DNA of 64,000 nt from Streptomyces sp. NBC_01275 (GTDB taxonomy: Bacteria > Actinomycetota > Actinomycetes > Streptomycetales > Streptomycetaceae): NCBI RefSeq assembly GCF_026340655.1, contig NZ_JAPEOZ010000001.1:3286001-3350000 (forward strand). The letters are read 5' to 3'. Made by a program: the position numbers and the translations under genes. Of the stretch, positions 1 through 9,244 are shown in pieces (position 1 is the stretch's first letter; each line of letters opens with the position of its first letter). Below the pieces are notes generated by a model, which searched no databases, was not told where the DNA came from, and saw only the letters and a list, made by a program, of their open reading frames with translations.

Positions 1-302
1 TCGATGGTGTCGGCGAGCGGCTTCTCGACGAGCGCGCACACGCCGGCCTCGGCGAGCGCCAGACCGACCTCCTCGTGCAGACCGGTGGGGCAGGCCACGA
101 CGGCGTAGTCCACGCCTCGGGCGATGAGCTCCTCGACGGTGTCCAGCACGGGCGCGCCCTGCGCGGCGCCGAACTTGTCGCCCATCGGGTCGACGACGGC
201 GACGAGGTCGACGCCCTCGAGACCGGACAGGACGCGGGCGTGGTGGCGGCCCATGGAACCGAGGCCGACGAGTCCCGCGCGCAGCGGCTTCGCGGTGGTC
301 AC
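1..302 (-). CDS. Gfo/Idh/MocA family oxidoreductase, N-terminal part (cut by window edge)
   Basis: The visible ~100 residues start VTTAKPLRAGLVGLGSMGRH, a Rossmann NAD(P)-binding GxGxxG segment. Further on there is CPTGLHEE and then the ALVEKPLA motif, whose EKP signature is the hallmark of Gfo/Idh/MocA dehydrogenases. These enzymes oxidise or reduce sugar and inositol hydroxyls with NAD(P). The GTG start shares bases with the TGA stop of the preceding aminotransferase (GTGA, 300-302 against 299-301), so the two genes are translationally coupled. A dehydrogenase next to a DegT-type sugar aminotransferase suggests amino-sugar synthesis for a glycan or natural product. The substrate cannot be told from this fragment. 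Confidence 0.85.
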   Translation of the reverse strand, partial: MTTAKPLRAGLVGLGSMGRHHARVLSGLEGVDLVAVVDPMGDKFGAAQGAPVLDTVEELIARGVDYAVVACPTGLHEEVGLALAEAGVCALVEKPLADTI

Positions 303-1414
303 AGCTGCTCCCCCAGCGCGTTCACGGCGGCCACGATGCGCTCGAGGTCCTGGGCGGACAGGGCGGGGTGCACCGGCAGCGAGACGACCTCGGCGGCGGC
401 GCGCTCCGTCTCGGGCAGGTCCCAGTTCCGGCCGGCCTTCTGGTCCGGCTCCCAGTACGGCTTCAGCCGGTGGATCGGGGTCGGGTAGTACACGGCGTTG
501 CCGATGCCGGCCTCGGTGAGGCGGGCCATGGCGGCGTCCCGGTCGCCCTGGATGCGCACGGTGTACTGGTGGTAGATGTGCCGGGCGCCCTCGGCGACCT
601 TCGGCGTGAGCACGTTCGGCGCGCTGATGTGCTCGGTGAGGTACGCGGCGTTCGCGATGCGCTGCTCGGTCCAGCCGTCCAGCTTGCGGCGCTGCACCCG
701 GCCGATGGCGGCGGAGACGTCGGTCATGCGCACGTTGGCGCCGACGATCTCGTTGGCGTAGCGCTTCTCCATGCCCTGGTTGCGCAGCAGGCGCAGGGTG
801 CGGGCGGTCTCGGCGTCCCCGGTGGAGATCATGCCGCCCTCGAGGCTGTGCATGTTCTTCGTCGGGTAGAAGCTGAACGTTCCCGCGGCGCCGAACGCGC
901 CGACCGGGGTGCCGTTCAGGGCGGCCGCGTGCGCCTGGCAGGCGTCCTCGACGACGGCGAGCCCGTGCTGCTCGGCGATCGCCATGATCCGGTCCATCGC
1001 GGCGGGGTGGCCGTAGAGGTGGACGGGCATGATCGCGGCCGTGCGCGGGGTGATGGCCGCCTCGACCGCGGCGGGGTCCAGACAGAAGGTGTCGGCATCG
1101 ATGTCGACGAAGACCACGTCGGCGCCGACCAGCCGGACCGCGTTGGCGGAGGCCGCGAAGGAGAACGACGGGACGATGACCTCGTCGCCCGGGCCGAGGC
1201 CGAGGGCGAGCAGCGACAGGTGCAGCGCGGAGGTGCCGGAGTTCACCGCCACACAGTGACGCCCGTCGACCAGCTCCGAGAACTCCTCCTCGAAGGCGGC
1301 GACCTCGGGCCCCTGGACGACCAGGCCGCTGCGCAGCACGCGCACCGCGGCCTCGATCTCCTCCTCGGCGATCACAGGTCTGGCGGCCGGTATGAACTCA
1401 TGGGCGTCGGTCAT
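299..1414 (-). CDS. DegT/DnrJ/EryC1/StrS family PLP-dependent aminotransferase
   Basis: This 371-residue protein belongs to the fold-type I sugar aminotransferases that convert keto-sugars to amino-sugars. Family features in order are: VNSGTSALHLSL near the PLP phosphate site, EVIVPSFSFAASANAV, VVEDACQAHAA with the conserved Asp, FSFYPTKNM with the Schiff-base lysine, EGGMISTGD, and MTDVSAAIGRVQ. The C-terminal HQYTVRI...YPTPIH pattern is also typical. The frame is open further upstream, but an AGGAGG lies 8 nt before the ATG at 1414 and only 2 nt before the ATG at 1420, so 1414 is chosen. It overlaps the following dehydrogenase by a GTGA, implying one transcript. No glycosyltransferase is visible here, so the product sugar is unknown. 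Confidence 0.93.
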   Translation of the reverse strand: MTDAHEFIPAARPVIAEEEIEAAVRVLRSGLVVQGPEVAAFEEEFSELVDGRHCVAVNSGTSALHLSLLALGLGPGDEVIVPSFSFAASANAVRLVGADVVFVDIDADTFCLDPAAVEAAITPRTAAIMPVHLYGHPAAMDRIMAIAEQHGLAVVEDACQAHAAALNGTPVGAFGAAGTFSFYPTKNMHSLEGGMISTGDAETARTLRLLRNQGMEKRYANEIVGANVRMTDVSAAIGRVQRRKLDGWTEQRIANAAYLTEHISAPNVLTPKVAEGARHIYHQYTVRIQGDRDAAMARLTEAGIGNAVYYPTPIHRLKPYWEPDQKAGRNWDLPETERAAAEVVSLPVHPALSAQDLERIVAAVNALGEQL

Positions 1415-1900
1415 CGACATCCCCTCCTCTACGGCGACCTCTAAGGCGCACCACGTCATGCGGTCGGGAGGGGCCATGTCGATGTTCAGCACGGCCGCAT
1501 CCCAGCGTGTCCACCGACGCCTGTGGGCGGATGGACGGCTTGTACACAGGACCCCGCCCCCCGAGGGTTCCTTGCGGGAAGTCAGCCGTACCCGGTCTGA
1601 CGACCGGATGTGCTCATCGGCTGTGGTCACGGTGTGCATGTCTTTGGCCACCGGAACCGAGGTGCACGTTACCAGCACGGGGACGGCAATTTTCCCCAGT
1701 GTTACCACAGAGAAACCCCGGGGCCGGGTGCGCTCCATCACAAGCAAGACACAGAGTAACTCTCAGATGAACACACTGCGACGCGAGAACGTGGGGGGTC
1801 GGGAGAAACGGCGACGCGGGCGCCCGGTGCGATCCGGAACGCCCGCGCCACAGCCGACTCTTCGGCCTCTTCAGCCTCGCCGTCGGCCTCGTCGGCCGGG
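1415..1900. other. 486-bp gap between rne and the aminotransferase; no gene seen
   Basis: No open frame here has plausible coding character, and neither strand gives a recognisable L21 protein. rplU-rpmA-obg is the usual neighbour just downstream of rne in actinobacteria. The stretch at 1660-1780 is less GC-rich than its surroundings and probably carries the promoter of the aminotransferase operon and the end of the rne transcript. No clear hairpin was found. Confidence 0.5.
1423..1428 (-). promoter_or_regulatory. Shine-Dalgarno that decides the aminotransferase start
   Basis: On the minus strand AGGAGG is followed by 8 nt and then ATG (1414). The alternative in-frame ATG at 1420 would leave only 2 nt, too close for normal initiation. 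Confidence 0.7.
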
Positions 1901-4900
1901 TCAGTCCTGCGTCGAGACCGAGACGGACGGCTGGCTCTGCTGCGCCGCCGCGGTCTTCTTCGACACCGTCTTCGTCGCCGCCTTCTTGGCCGTCGTCTTC
2001 TTCGCGACGGTCTTCTTCGCAGCCGTCTTCTTGGCCGCCGCCGTCTTCTTGGTGGCGGCCTTCTTCGCCGTGGCCTTCTTGGCCGTCTTGCGCGCGGCCG
2101 TCTTCTTGGCCGGAGCGGCCTCCGTCTCCTCGACGTCCGCGTCGGCGGTCGCCTCGGCGTCGGAGACCTGTGCCGCGGCCGGCTCTTCGGCCGGGGCCTG
2201 AGCCGCGGCCGACGGGACGACCACGACGGCCGTCTCCTCGGGCGCGGTCGGCGCGGTGGCCTTGCGCACCGCACGGCGCCGCGGACGGGCCGGAGCCGCG
2301 CTCTCGACCACCGGCTCGGCGGCCGGCTCGGCGGCCGGCTCGGCGGCCGGCTCGGCGGCCGGCTCGGCCTCGGACTGCTCCACCGGAGTGACCGCGGCGA
2401 CCTGAGTGACCGCAGCGACCGGAGCCTCCGACTGCGCCGACGGCGCCGACTCGGCCACCGTCACCACAGCGGCCTCCGCCCCCGCGGGCGAACCCGCCGG
2501 CGCGGACACCTTGCGGGTGGCCCGACGACGCGTACGTCCCTTGGGCGCGGCCTCGTCGACGACCGGAGCCTCGACGACGGGCGCCTCGGCGACCGGGGTC
2601 TGCACAGCCGGGGCCTCGACGACCGGCGTCTCGACGACCGCGTCCTCGACGGCGACCGGCTCGGCCTGCGCGGCGACCGCCGCCACCGGCTGCACCGGAC
2701 GCTCGGCCGCCGCCTGGGCGGTCACGTCCTGCGCGGTCGGCGCCTCGACGGACTCCGATTCCGACCGCCTCGACGCACCGCCCCGCGCCTCACCGCTGCG
2801 CGGCGCGCCCGCCGGAGCGGACGCCCGACGGCTCGCCCGGCGACGGCCCCGCCCACGCGTGGCCGCAGCCTCCGCCTCGGCGACGCTGCTGTACAGCTCC
2901 TCGTCGGGCGCGAAGTCCGGCCCGGGAAGAGCGATCGGCTCGGCCGCCTCGGCCGCGACCTCGGCCTCGCTCTCCGACTCCTGCGCACCGCCCAGGGCGG
3001 GCTCGAGGACGTCGGCCGCCACCGCCTCGTGCTCGTGGCCGAGCTCGTGGTCATGGGCCTGACCGTCGCCGCCGCGACCGCGCTTCTTGCGCTTGCCGCC
3101 GCCTCCGACCGCGGTCGGCTGCTCCATGTGGACGATGACACCGCGTCCGTTGCAGTGGACGCAGGTCTCCGAGAACGACTCCAGCAGCCCCTGGCCCACC
3201 CGCTTACGGGTCATCTGGACCAGGCCCAGCGACGTGACCTCGGCGACCTGGTGCTTCGTACGGTCCCGGCCCAGGCACTCCAGCAGGCGCCGCAGCACCA
3301 GGTCCCGGTTGGACTCCAGGACCATGTCGATGAAGTCGATGACGATGATGCCGCCGAGGTCGCGCAGCCGCAGCTGACGCACGATCTCCTCGGCCGCCTC
3401 CAGGTTGTTCCTGGTGACCGTCTCCTCGAGGTTGCCGCCCTGACCGGTGAACTTGCCGGTGTTGACGTCGACCACGACCATCGCCTCGGTCCGGTCGATC
3501 ACCAGCGAACCGCCGCTGGGCAGCCAGACCTTGCGGTCCAGCGCCTTGGAGAGCTGCTCGTCGATCCGGTACGTGGCGAAGACGTCGACCTCGGAGGTCC
3601 ACCGCGACAGGCGGTCGGCCAGGTCGGGCGCGACGTGCGAGACGTACCCGTGGATGGTCGACCACGCCTCGTCGCCGCTGACGACGACCTTGGTGAAGTC
3701 CTCGTTGAAGATGTCGCGGACCACCCGGACGGTCATGTCCGGCTCGCCGTAGAGCAGCGTCGGGGCGTTGCCGCTCTTCGCCTTCTTCTGGATGTCCTCC
3801 CACTGCGCCTGCAGTCGCTCGACGTCGCGGCGCAGCTCGTCCTCGCTCGCGCCCTCGGCGGCGGTGCGCACGATGACGCCCGCGTCCTCGGGGACGATCT
3901 TCTTGAGGATGGTCTTCAGCCGGGCCCGCTCGGTGTCGGGCAGCTTGCGGCTGATGCCGGTCATCGAACCCTCGGGCACATACACGAGGTAGCGGCCCGG
4001 GAGGGAGACCTGGCTGGTCAGACGTGCGCCCTTGTGCCCGATCGGGTCCTTCGTCACCTGGACGAGGACCGACTGGCCGGACTTGAGGGCGGCCTCGATC
4101 CGGCGCGGCCCGTTGGCCATGCCGAGCGCCTCGAAGTTGACCTCGCCGGCGTAGAGAACGGCGTTGCGGCCCTTGCCGATGTCGATGAAGGCGGCCTCCA
4201 TCGACGGCAGCACGTTCTGGACCTTGCCCAGGTAGACGTTGCCGACGTACGAGGTGGCCTGCTCCTTGTTGACGTAGTGCTCGACGAGCACGCCGTCCTC
4301 CAGGACGCCGATCTGCGTGCGCTCGCCCGCCTGGCGGACGACCATCACGCGCTCGACGGCCTCACGGCGGGCCAGGAACTCGGCCTCGGTGATGATCGGG
4401 ACGCGACGGCGGCCCTGCTCACGGCCTTCCCGGCGACGCTGCTTCTTCGCCTCGAGCCGGGTCGAGCCCTTGATGGACTGCACCTCGTCGGACGGCTCGG
4501 AGGGCTTGCGGGGCTCACGGACCTTGACGACCGTACGCTCCGGGTCGCCGTCGCCCGGCTGCTCGGCCTCGCCGGAGGAGTCCCCGGCGCGACGACGACG
4601 GCGACGGCGGCGACGGCTGCCGGCGGTGGAGCCGCCGACGTCCTCGGCGTCGTCCGCGTCCTCGTCGTCCTGCTCGGCGTCCTCGGCGTCCTGCCCGGAC
4701 TGGTCGGCGGCGAAGTCGTCGGACTCGACGTCCCCGGACTCGCCCTCGCCGTCGGCGGAGTCGCCCCGACGACGGCGACGGCCGCCCCGGCGACGACGGC
4801 GGCGCGAACCGGTCTCCTCCGCGTCCTCGTCACCCTCGACGGCGTCCTCGCCGAGCTCGTCGGCCTCCTCCGGCTCCGGCTCGTCCTCGGCGACGGGCCG

Positions 4901-6280
4901 GGCGACGGGCTGCGCGGGCGCGGCGGGCGCCACGGTGCGGGCGGCCTCGGCCTCCTCGCCGGCGGCGCCCCGACGGCGGCGACGGCGACGCGAGCCGGCC
5001 GACTCCTCCCGGAGCTCCTCGACCGCTTCGACCGCGCGGGCCGTCTCAGCCGTCCCGGCCGTTTCGACGGCCTGGATCTCGCCGGTCTCCTCGACCTCGT
5101 CGGCCTCCGGGGACTCCGCCCCGGCGGCAGCGGCCTCGGCGGCGGCCCGCTGCGGCGTCTGGAACTGCGGCTCGGCGAACACGGGCGCCTGGAACACGGC
5201 GACCGCGGGCCGCGCCGGACGACGCGGCGCGTCGCCCTCGCCGTTGCCCTTCAGGGGCTCGGGCGCGGAGAAACCGCCGGCGGCCCTACGGACCACACGC
5301 CGACGCGGCCGACGCGAACCGCCGTCCTCCTCGACGGGGGCCTCGGGAGCCTTGACCTCTTCGGCTGCGGCGGGAACGACCGGAGCGGAGGTTTCCACGG
5401 GAGCCTCGGTCACCTCGGCCGTGCTCTGCGCGGCGCTCTCCGCCTCGGCGGGCGCGGCGGACCGGCGCGTGGCCCGACGGCGGGTGCGCGGCGCGGGCTC
5501 GGCAGCGGGCTCGGCAGGAGCCTCGACAACGGCAGGCGTCTCGACGCTCACCGGAGCCTCGGCGCTCGCCGCGGCCTCCGGCGCGCCGGCGGGGGCGGAG
5601 ACACGGCGGGTGGCACGACGACGCGTACGCGGCGCGGGCTGCTCGACAGGCGTCTCGGCGGCAGCCTCGGCAGCAGGCGTGACGGGAGTCGCAGGCGTGT
5701 CGGACGTGTTCACGGTGGCGGCCTCCTCGACGGCCTCGACGGCCTCGGTCGGCGCCGGGTTCCCGGCGGGCGCGGTCGCACGGCGGGTGGCCCTGCGGCG
5801 GGTGCGGGGCGCGGGAGCGGCCTCGTCGGCCGGCGCGCTCTCCTCCACAGCGGATACGGCGGATACGGCGGCTGCGGCGGCCACGGGCACGACGGTCTCA
5901 GCGGCCTCGACGGCCTGGTCGGCCTCGGTCGCCGCCGGAGCTCCGGCGGGCGCGGACGCACGACGGGTCGCACGACGACGCGTACGCGGCGCGGGCGCGG
6001 CCTCCTCGACTACCGCGGCCTCTTCGGTCTCGGTGTCCTCGGCGGCCTTGACGTCGTCGTCGACGGAGTCGTCGACGTCCTCGTCCGCCAGCTGCTGGAC
6101 GGACTCGACGGCCGGTATGGCCGGCGCGGTGATCTCGGCCGGGGTCTCGGCGTCGGAACCGACCGGCGGACCCGCCGGTCGGGAAGCGGCACGGCGCCGA
6201 CGGCGCGGCGGCAGGGTGTCGCTGGGGGTGGTCGATTCGGAGTCCGGCACGGACTCTGCGGATTCGGTCGGCTCGAGCAT
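1901..6280 (-). CDS. rne: Ribonuclease E/G, large actinobacterial form with long disordered arms
   Basis: This 1459-residue endoribonuclease processes rRNA and tRNA and decays mRNA. The catalytic core lies in the middle (~residues 625-1050): an S1 segment (EQATSYVGNVYLGKVQNVLP, MEAAFIDIGKGRNAVLY), the DNase I-like metal site with VVVDVNTGKFTG and IVIDFIDM, and the zinc-link CVHCNGRG. The N-terminal ~600 residues are Ala/Pro/Glu-rich and repeat a basic PRTRRRATRRxSAPAG motif. The arm after residue 1050 repeats it again and ends in a Lys/Ala tail of KKTAAKK units (~1390-1450) resembling histone H1. GGGAG stands about 9 nt before the ATG. The middle-core layout matches Streptomyces RNase ES. The arms probably bind RNA and partner proteins (inference). 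Confidence 0.95.
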   Translation of the reverse strand: MLEPTESAESVPDSESTTPSDTLPPRRRRRAASRPAGPPVGSDAETPAEITAPAIPAVESVQQLADEDVDDSVDDDVKAAEDTETEEAAVVEEAAPAPRTRRRATRRASAPAGAPAATEADQAVEAAETVVPVAAAAAVSAVSAVEESAPADEAAPAPRTRRRATRRATAPAGNPAPTEAVEAVEEAATVNTSDTPATPVTPAAEAAAETPVEQPAPRTRRRATRRVSAPAGAPEAAASAEAPVSVETPAVVEAPAEPAAEPAPRTRRRATRRSAAPAEAESAAQSTAEVTEAPVETSAPVVPAAAEEVKAPEAPVEEDGGSRRPRRRVVRRAAGGFSAPEPLKGNGEGDAPRRPARPAVAVFQAPVFAEPQFQTPQRAAAEAAAAGAESPEADEVEETGEIQAVETAGTAETARAVEAVEELREESAGSRRRRRRRGAAGEEAEAARTVAPAAPAQPVARPVAEDEPEPEEADELGEDAVEGDEDAEETGSRRRRRRGGRRRRRGDSADGEGESGDVESDDFAADQSGQDAEDAEQDDEDADDAEDVGGSTAGSRRRRRRRRRAGDSSGEAEQPGDGDPERTVVKVREPRKPSEPSDEVQSIKGSTRLEAKKQRRREGREQGRRRVPIITEAEFLARREAVERVMVVRQAGERTQIGVLEDGVLVEHYVNKEQATSYVGNVYLGKVQNVLPSMEAAFIDIGKGRNAVLYAGEVNFEALGMANGPRRIEAALKSGQSVLVQVTKDPIGHKGARLTSQVSLPGRYLVYVPEGSMTGISRKLPDTERARLKTILKKIVPEDAGVIVRTAAEGASEDELRRDVERLQAQWEDIQKKAKSGNAPTLLYGEPDMTVRVVRDIFNEDFTKVVVSGDEAWSTIHGYVSHVAPDLADRLSRWTSEVDVFATYRIDEQLSKALDRKVWLPSGGSLVIDRTEAMVVVDVNTGKFTGQGGNLEETVTRNNLEAAEEIVRQLRLRDLGGIIVIDFIDMVLESNRDLVLRRLLECLGRDRTKHQVAEVTSLGLVQMTRKRVGQGLLESFSETCVHCNGRGVIVHMEQPTAVGGGGKRKKRGRGGDGQAHDHELGHEHEAVAADVLEPALGGAQESESEAEVAAEAAEPIALPGPDFAPDEELYSSVAEAEAAATRGRGRRRASRRASAPAGAPRSGEARGGASRRSESESVEAPTAQDVTAQAAAERPVQPVAAVAAQAEPVAVEDAVVETPVVEAPAVQTPVAEAPVVEAPVVDEAAPKGRTRRRATRKVSAPAGSPAGAEAAVVTVAESAPSAQSEAPVAAVTQVAAVTPVEQSEAEPAAEPAAEPAAEPAAEPVVESAAPARPRRRAVRKATAPTAPEETAVVVVPSAAAQAPAEEPAAAQVSDAEATADADVEETEAAPAKKTAARKTAKKATAKKAATKKTAAAKKTAAKKTVAKKTTAKKAATKTVSKKTAAAQQSQPSVSVSTQD

Positions 6281-6558
6281 GCGGGTGTATCTCCCGTCAG
6301 GCTCCCGGGCGCCGCACCTGGTCCGGCGTCGATCATCGTCGATCGATCGCCGTTGACGTCCGCGGCTCGCGCGTTGCGCGGTGCCGCCGTCCGGGGGCGC
6401 GGCCGCCGCACGGGAGCTCTCTGTGTCCTGTCTCGCCGGTTCCGTACACCGAATGCGTACGGCCTGGCGAAAGTCTTGTGGTCGGTGCGCTGCCCGACCC
6501 AGGTGGCTCCCGAGTACGAGGGCGGCGCTACGACGTCCGTCCCTGTGCGGAACCTTCC

Positions 6559-7323
6559 TTACGCCGACGCCTTCGCGGCGGCAGTCGCATCGGCCGTTGT
6601 GAAGGCCTCGGCTGCCTCGCGGTCGGGCGCGAGCGGGTCGGTCACCGCGCCGGTCTCTTCATCGAACAGCCCCTGCGCCAGCCTGGTCACCGCTGCGGGG
6701 ACCGGCGGCGCCAGGTCGGCCACGGCGCGAAGACCGGACAGGACGTCGTCGGGTCGTACGGCAGGCGTCACGTGCCGAACAACCAGCCGCAGTATCGCAC
6801 AGGGCTGGTCGGTCGGCCTATCAGCCGCTTCACTGTGCGTTTCAAGTTGTACGACTGCCGGGCGGGCGTCGAAGGTGCGCAGACCGTTCTTGGCCATGCG
6901 CTGGACCTCGACGACCTCGGCGGAGTTGAAGGCCAGGACCGCGCGTTCGGCGTCGGCCGGGTCCACTCCGACGAGCCTGAGCTCCCACACGGAAGCCGTG
7001 AGCCGGTCGGCCAGGCCCGAGGTGCGGGCCTCGACCGCATCGATGATGTCGAGCCCGACGGGCATCGACTCGTCGAGAAGGGCTCTCAGTCTCTCCGGGT
7101 CACGCGCCGCGGTGAGCGCGATCTCCAGATACTCCGCCTCACTGCCCGTGCCGGTGGGTGCGGCATTGGCGTACGACACCTTCGGGTGCGGCGTGAACCC
7201 CGCCGAGTACGCCATCGGCACCTCGGCACGGCGCAACGCACGCTCGAAGGCGCGCTGGAAGTCACGGTGGCTGGTGAACCGGAGGCGGCCGCGCTTGGTG
7301 TAGCGCAGTCGGATGCGCTGCAC
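6559..7323 (-). CDS. TIGR03936 / DUF2344 radical-SAM-linked protein
   Basis: This 254-residue protein begins MQRIRLRYTKRGRLRFTSHR and continues with FERALRRAEVPMAYSAGFTPHPKVSYA. That N-terminal signature is characteristic of DUF2344, a family found beside, or fused to, the B12-binding/radical-SAM protein of the TIGR03960 type. Here the partner lies 2.8 kb upstream on the same strand, and rne follows 278 bp downstream. No enzyme motif is visible and the biochemical role is not known. The conserved RYTKRGRLRFTSHRD start and genomic linkage suggest RNA or tRNA modification, which is inference only. Confidence 0.9.
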   Translation of the reverse strand: MQRIRLRYTKRGRLRFTSHRDFQRAFERALRRAEVPMAYSAGFTPHPKVSYANAAPTGTGSEAEYLEIALTAARDPERLRALLDESMPVGLDIIDAVEARTSGLADRLTASVWELRLVGVDPADAERAVLAFNSAEVVEVQRMAKNGLRTFDARPAVVQLETHSEAADRPTDQPCAILRLVVRHVTPAVRPDDVLSGLRAVADLAPPVPAAVTRLAQGLFDEETGAVTDPLAPDREAAEAFTTADATAAAKASA

Positions 7324-7371
7324 CGCGGGTGCGGGCGGCGGGCCTTCGGGCTGTCGCTTGCCCAGTGTCGT

Positions 7372-8430
7372 TCAGTCCTTCGTGAGAGCGGTCGTACTGC
7401 TATCAAGAGTACGTGTGACGAGCGCCTGCGGTTCCCCTCGGGAGACCGCCTCCCTCTTCCGTGGTTCCCCGAAGAGCATCCGCCGCACGTCGGCACGGGT
7501 CTGCCGGGCCGTCTCGCGGGCGGCGGCCAGCGCCTGCCGGGCCGTGCGGCCCACGCTGCGCGCGGCTTCGGCGACGGGCCGCAGGACGGCGTCGCGCACC
7601 AGGCGCCCGACCGGGGCGAGGACCGTCCGGTACACCCAGCGCACCGGCTCCACGAAGATCCACCGGAAGAGGGCCCCGAGGAACCGTCCGACCGCGAGCG
7701 AGATCCGCCCCGCGATCCGCCAGGCGTGCCCGAGAGCCTCCCCCACCTCCCGTGCGAGGACGGCGAGGAAGCGGCCGACGGGGGCGAGCACCCAGCGCCA
7801 CAGGGCGAGCACGGGCAGCACGAGCAGGATCCGGACGATCCAGTACGCAGCCGTGCCGAGCCCCGTGACCAGCAGCCCGAGCAGCCGCCCCACCCCTCGC
7901 GCACACCAGGCGAGCGCCCGTCCGACCGGCGCGAGGATCCCGTCGTAGAGCCAACGGGCCGGTACGACGAAGAGGTGGCGGAGGAGCCAGAGGGTCGCGT
8001 GTCCGAGGGGCGTCAGCACGCGCGCGTACAGCCACGCCAGCACGGCGCCGGTCCCGCGCGCGAGCCGGGCGAGGGCGTGGCCGAGGGGGGTGAGGAGGTA
8101 CTGGTGGAGCCACACCAGGGGAATGACGAGCAGGACGTTCCCCAGCCAGGCGAGGGCCTTGGCGGCCGGGACGACGACGTAGCGCCACAGGCCGATCAGG
8201 GGCAGGACGAACAGGACCCTGCCCAGCCACACCAGAGCCCGGCCGAGCGGCCGGAACACCGCGTCCTTCAGGAACCGTCCGGCGACGACCAGCGCGTCCC
8301 ACACCATCCGCACCGGCACGACCAGCACGAGCACGACGATCCGCACGGGCAACCGGATCGCGACGACCAGACAGCCCTCGGGCCGGGCCGGCGCGGCGGG
8401 CGGCTGTACGGGCTGTTTCTGCAGGTCCAT
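7372..8430 (-). CDS. Amphipathic/membrane repeat protein with P-x-GR units, function unknown
   Basis: The start is placed at the ATG reading MDLQKQPVQPP; a longer frame reaches 8475. After residue ~20 the protein (352 residues) is built from recurring ~30-residue units of the form (L/V)xPLGRAxxWLxRxLFVxPxxWLYxx, for example FRPLGRALVWLGRVLFVLP, LTPLGHATLWLLRHLFVVPA and LAPVGRALAWCARGVGRLL. Each unit pairs a hydrophobic/aromatic face with arginines, so it may form membrane-embedded or membrane-lying helices. The C-terminus turns charged (RTARQALAAARETARQTRADVRR). It sits 48 bp before the DUF2344 gene on the same strand. No known domain was recognised. Confidence 0.8.
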   Translation of the reverse strand: MDLQKQPVQPPAAPARPEGCLVVAIRLPVRIVVLVLVVPVRMVWDALVVAGRFLKDAVFRPLGRALVWLGRVLFVLPLIGLWRYVVVPAAKALAWLGNVLLVIPLVWLHQYLLTPLGHALARLARGTGAVLAWLYARVLTPLGHATLWLLRHLFVVPARWLYDGILAPVGRALAWCARGVGRLLGLLVTGLGTAAYWIVRILLVLPVLALWRWVLAPVGRFLAVLAREVGEALGHAWRIAGRISLAVGRFLGALFRWIFVEPVRWVYRTVLAPVGRLVRDAVLRPVAEAARSVGRTARQALAAARETARQTRADVRRMLFGEPRKREAVSRGEPQALVTRTLDSSTTALTKD

Positions 8431-8663
8431 GTCGGTGTAGACGCTCCAGCCGTCCCGGTGGATGCACGAAGGCACGGACGGAACTCAGTGGCTGTGCGTG
8501 TTCCCCGCGGGCTGCTTCTCCGCCGGCACGACGGCTTCGGAGAGCCACACCGCCACGACTTCTGTGAGTGATCTCGTAGCGAGGAGGGAAAGGCCCGCGT
8601 CGAGGAGGGCGGAGAGTGAGCAGCCGGCGGCGCAGACCCTCGAGCCGTAGGGGAGCGGAACGG

Positions 8664-9194
8664 ATGGAGTCCGTTGCCTGGAAGCATCCTGAGACACAAC
8701 GCGGCTTTCAGCGTTACCGGCGTCACGCTTGGTCGTGGTTGGGGGGCGGTGCGGCAGGGACCGTCGGCAGCCTGTCGATCGGCATTGCCGCCGACGGCTC
8801 GGGCCTGAACCGGATCGGCTCCGTCATGGCTGTTCTCTGGGTGTTCTCCATCAGCGCGTCATTGCTCGGGGTCTGCATGGTGTTCAATGCGGCACGCATG
8901 CGCTCTCGACTGCGCCGGTACCCCTGGAAGTCGTACGCGGTCAACGTCCTGTCGGCAAGGCTGGGAGGCCCTGTGGTCCAGCTGCGCCCCGCCGGCTCCG
9001 AGTTGGTGTTCGTCCAGTCCGTAGTGGCTCTCAACACCCGATGGCACTACGTCGAGGGCAGTGTCGTGTTGTGGTTCTGCGGTGTCCCGGGGCGAGGCGG
9101 AGTACTCGCTCGGCCAGGTGGAGAGCCGCTGCTATGGGGTCGCCGCATTCGGACGGCACGGGTGCGCCGCCGGAATGAACGTGCCCACGGCTGA
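8664..9194 (+). CDS. Small two-helix membrane protein, function unknown
   Basis: The frame is open from 8616, but GGGGAG lies 7 nt before the ATG at 8664 (MESVAWKHPE), which is chosen, giving 176 residues. Two hydrophobic segments (SWLGGGAAGTVGSLSIGIAA and SVMAVLWVFSISASLLGVCM) are followed by the basic RMRSRLRRYPWKSYAVNV and a soluble C-terminal part with no recognised motif. A Trp/Tyr-rich WKSYAV segment after the helices occurs in uncharacterised Streptomyces membrane proteins, as far as I recall. It is the only plus-strand gene in the first 25 kb and converges on the S1-domain gene, 50 bp away. Confidence 0.6.
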   Translation: MESVAWKHPETQRGFQRYRRHAWSWLGGGAAGTVGSLSIGIAADGSGLNRIGSVMAVLWVFSISASLLGVCMVFNAARMRSRLRRYPWKSYAVNVLSARLGGPVVQLRPAGSELVFVQSVVALNTRWHYVEGSVVLWFCGVPGRGGVLARPGGEPLLWGRRIRTARVRRRNERAHG

Positions 9195-9244
9195 GGCGTC
9201 TCGCCCTTGCCGCCATCTGCACCGAGTCTCTCCAGGCCCGGTCC

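Noticed and set aside
1392..2201. Plus-strand frame spanning the rne 3' end and the intergenic gap
   Set aside because: It crosses rne and the aminotransferase start in antisense. Its Phe/Val/Ala-rich part is the complement of the lysine-rich tail, not a real membrane protein.
3029..7303. A 1424-codon plus-strand frame opposite rne
   Set aside because: It is an antisense shadow: GC-rich third positions on the minus strand produce long open frames. The opposite strand encodes clear RNase E and DUF2344 motifs, and the frame itself has only low-complexity Gly/Leu/Arg content.
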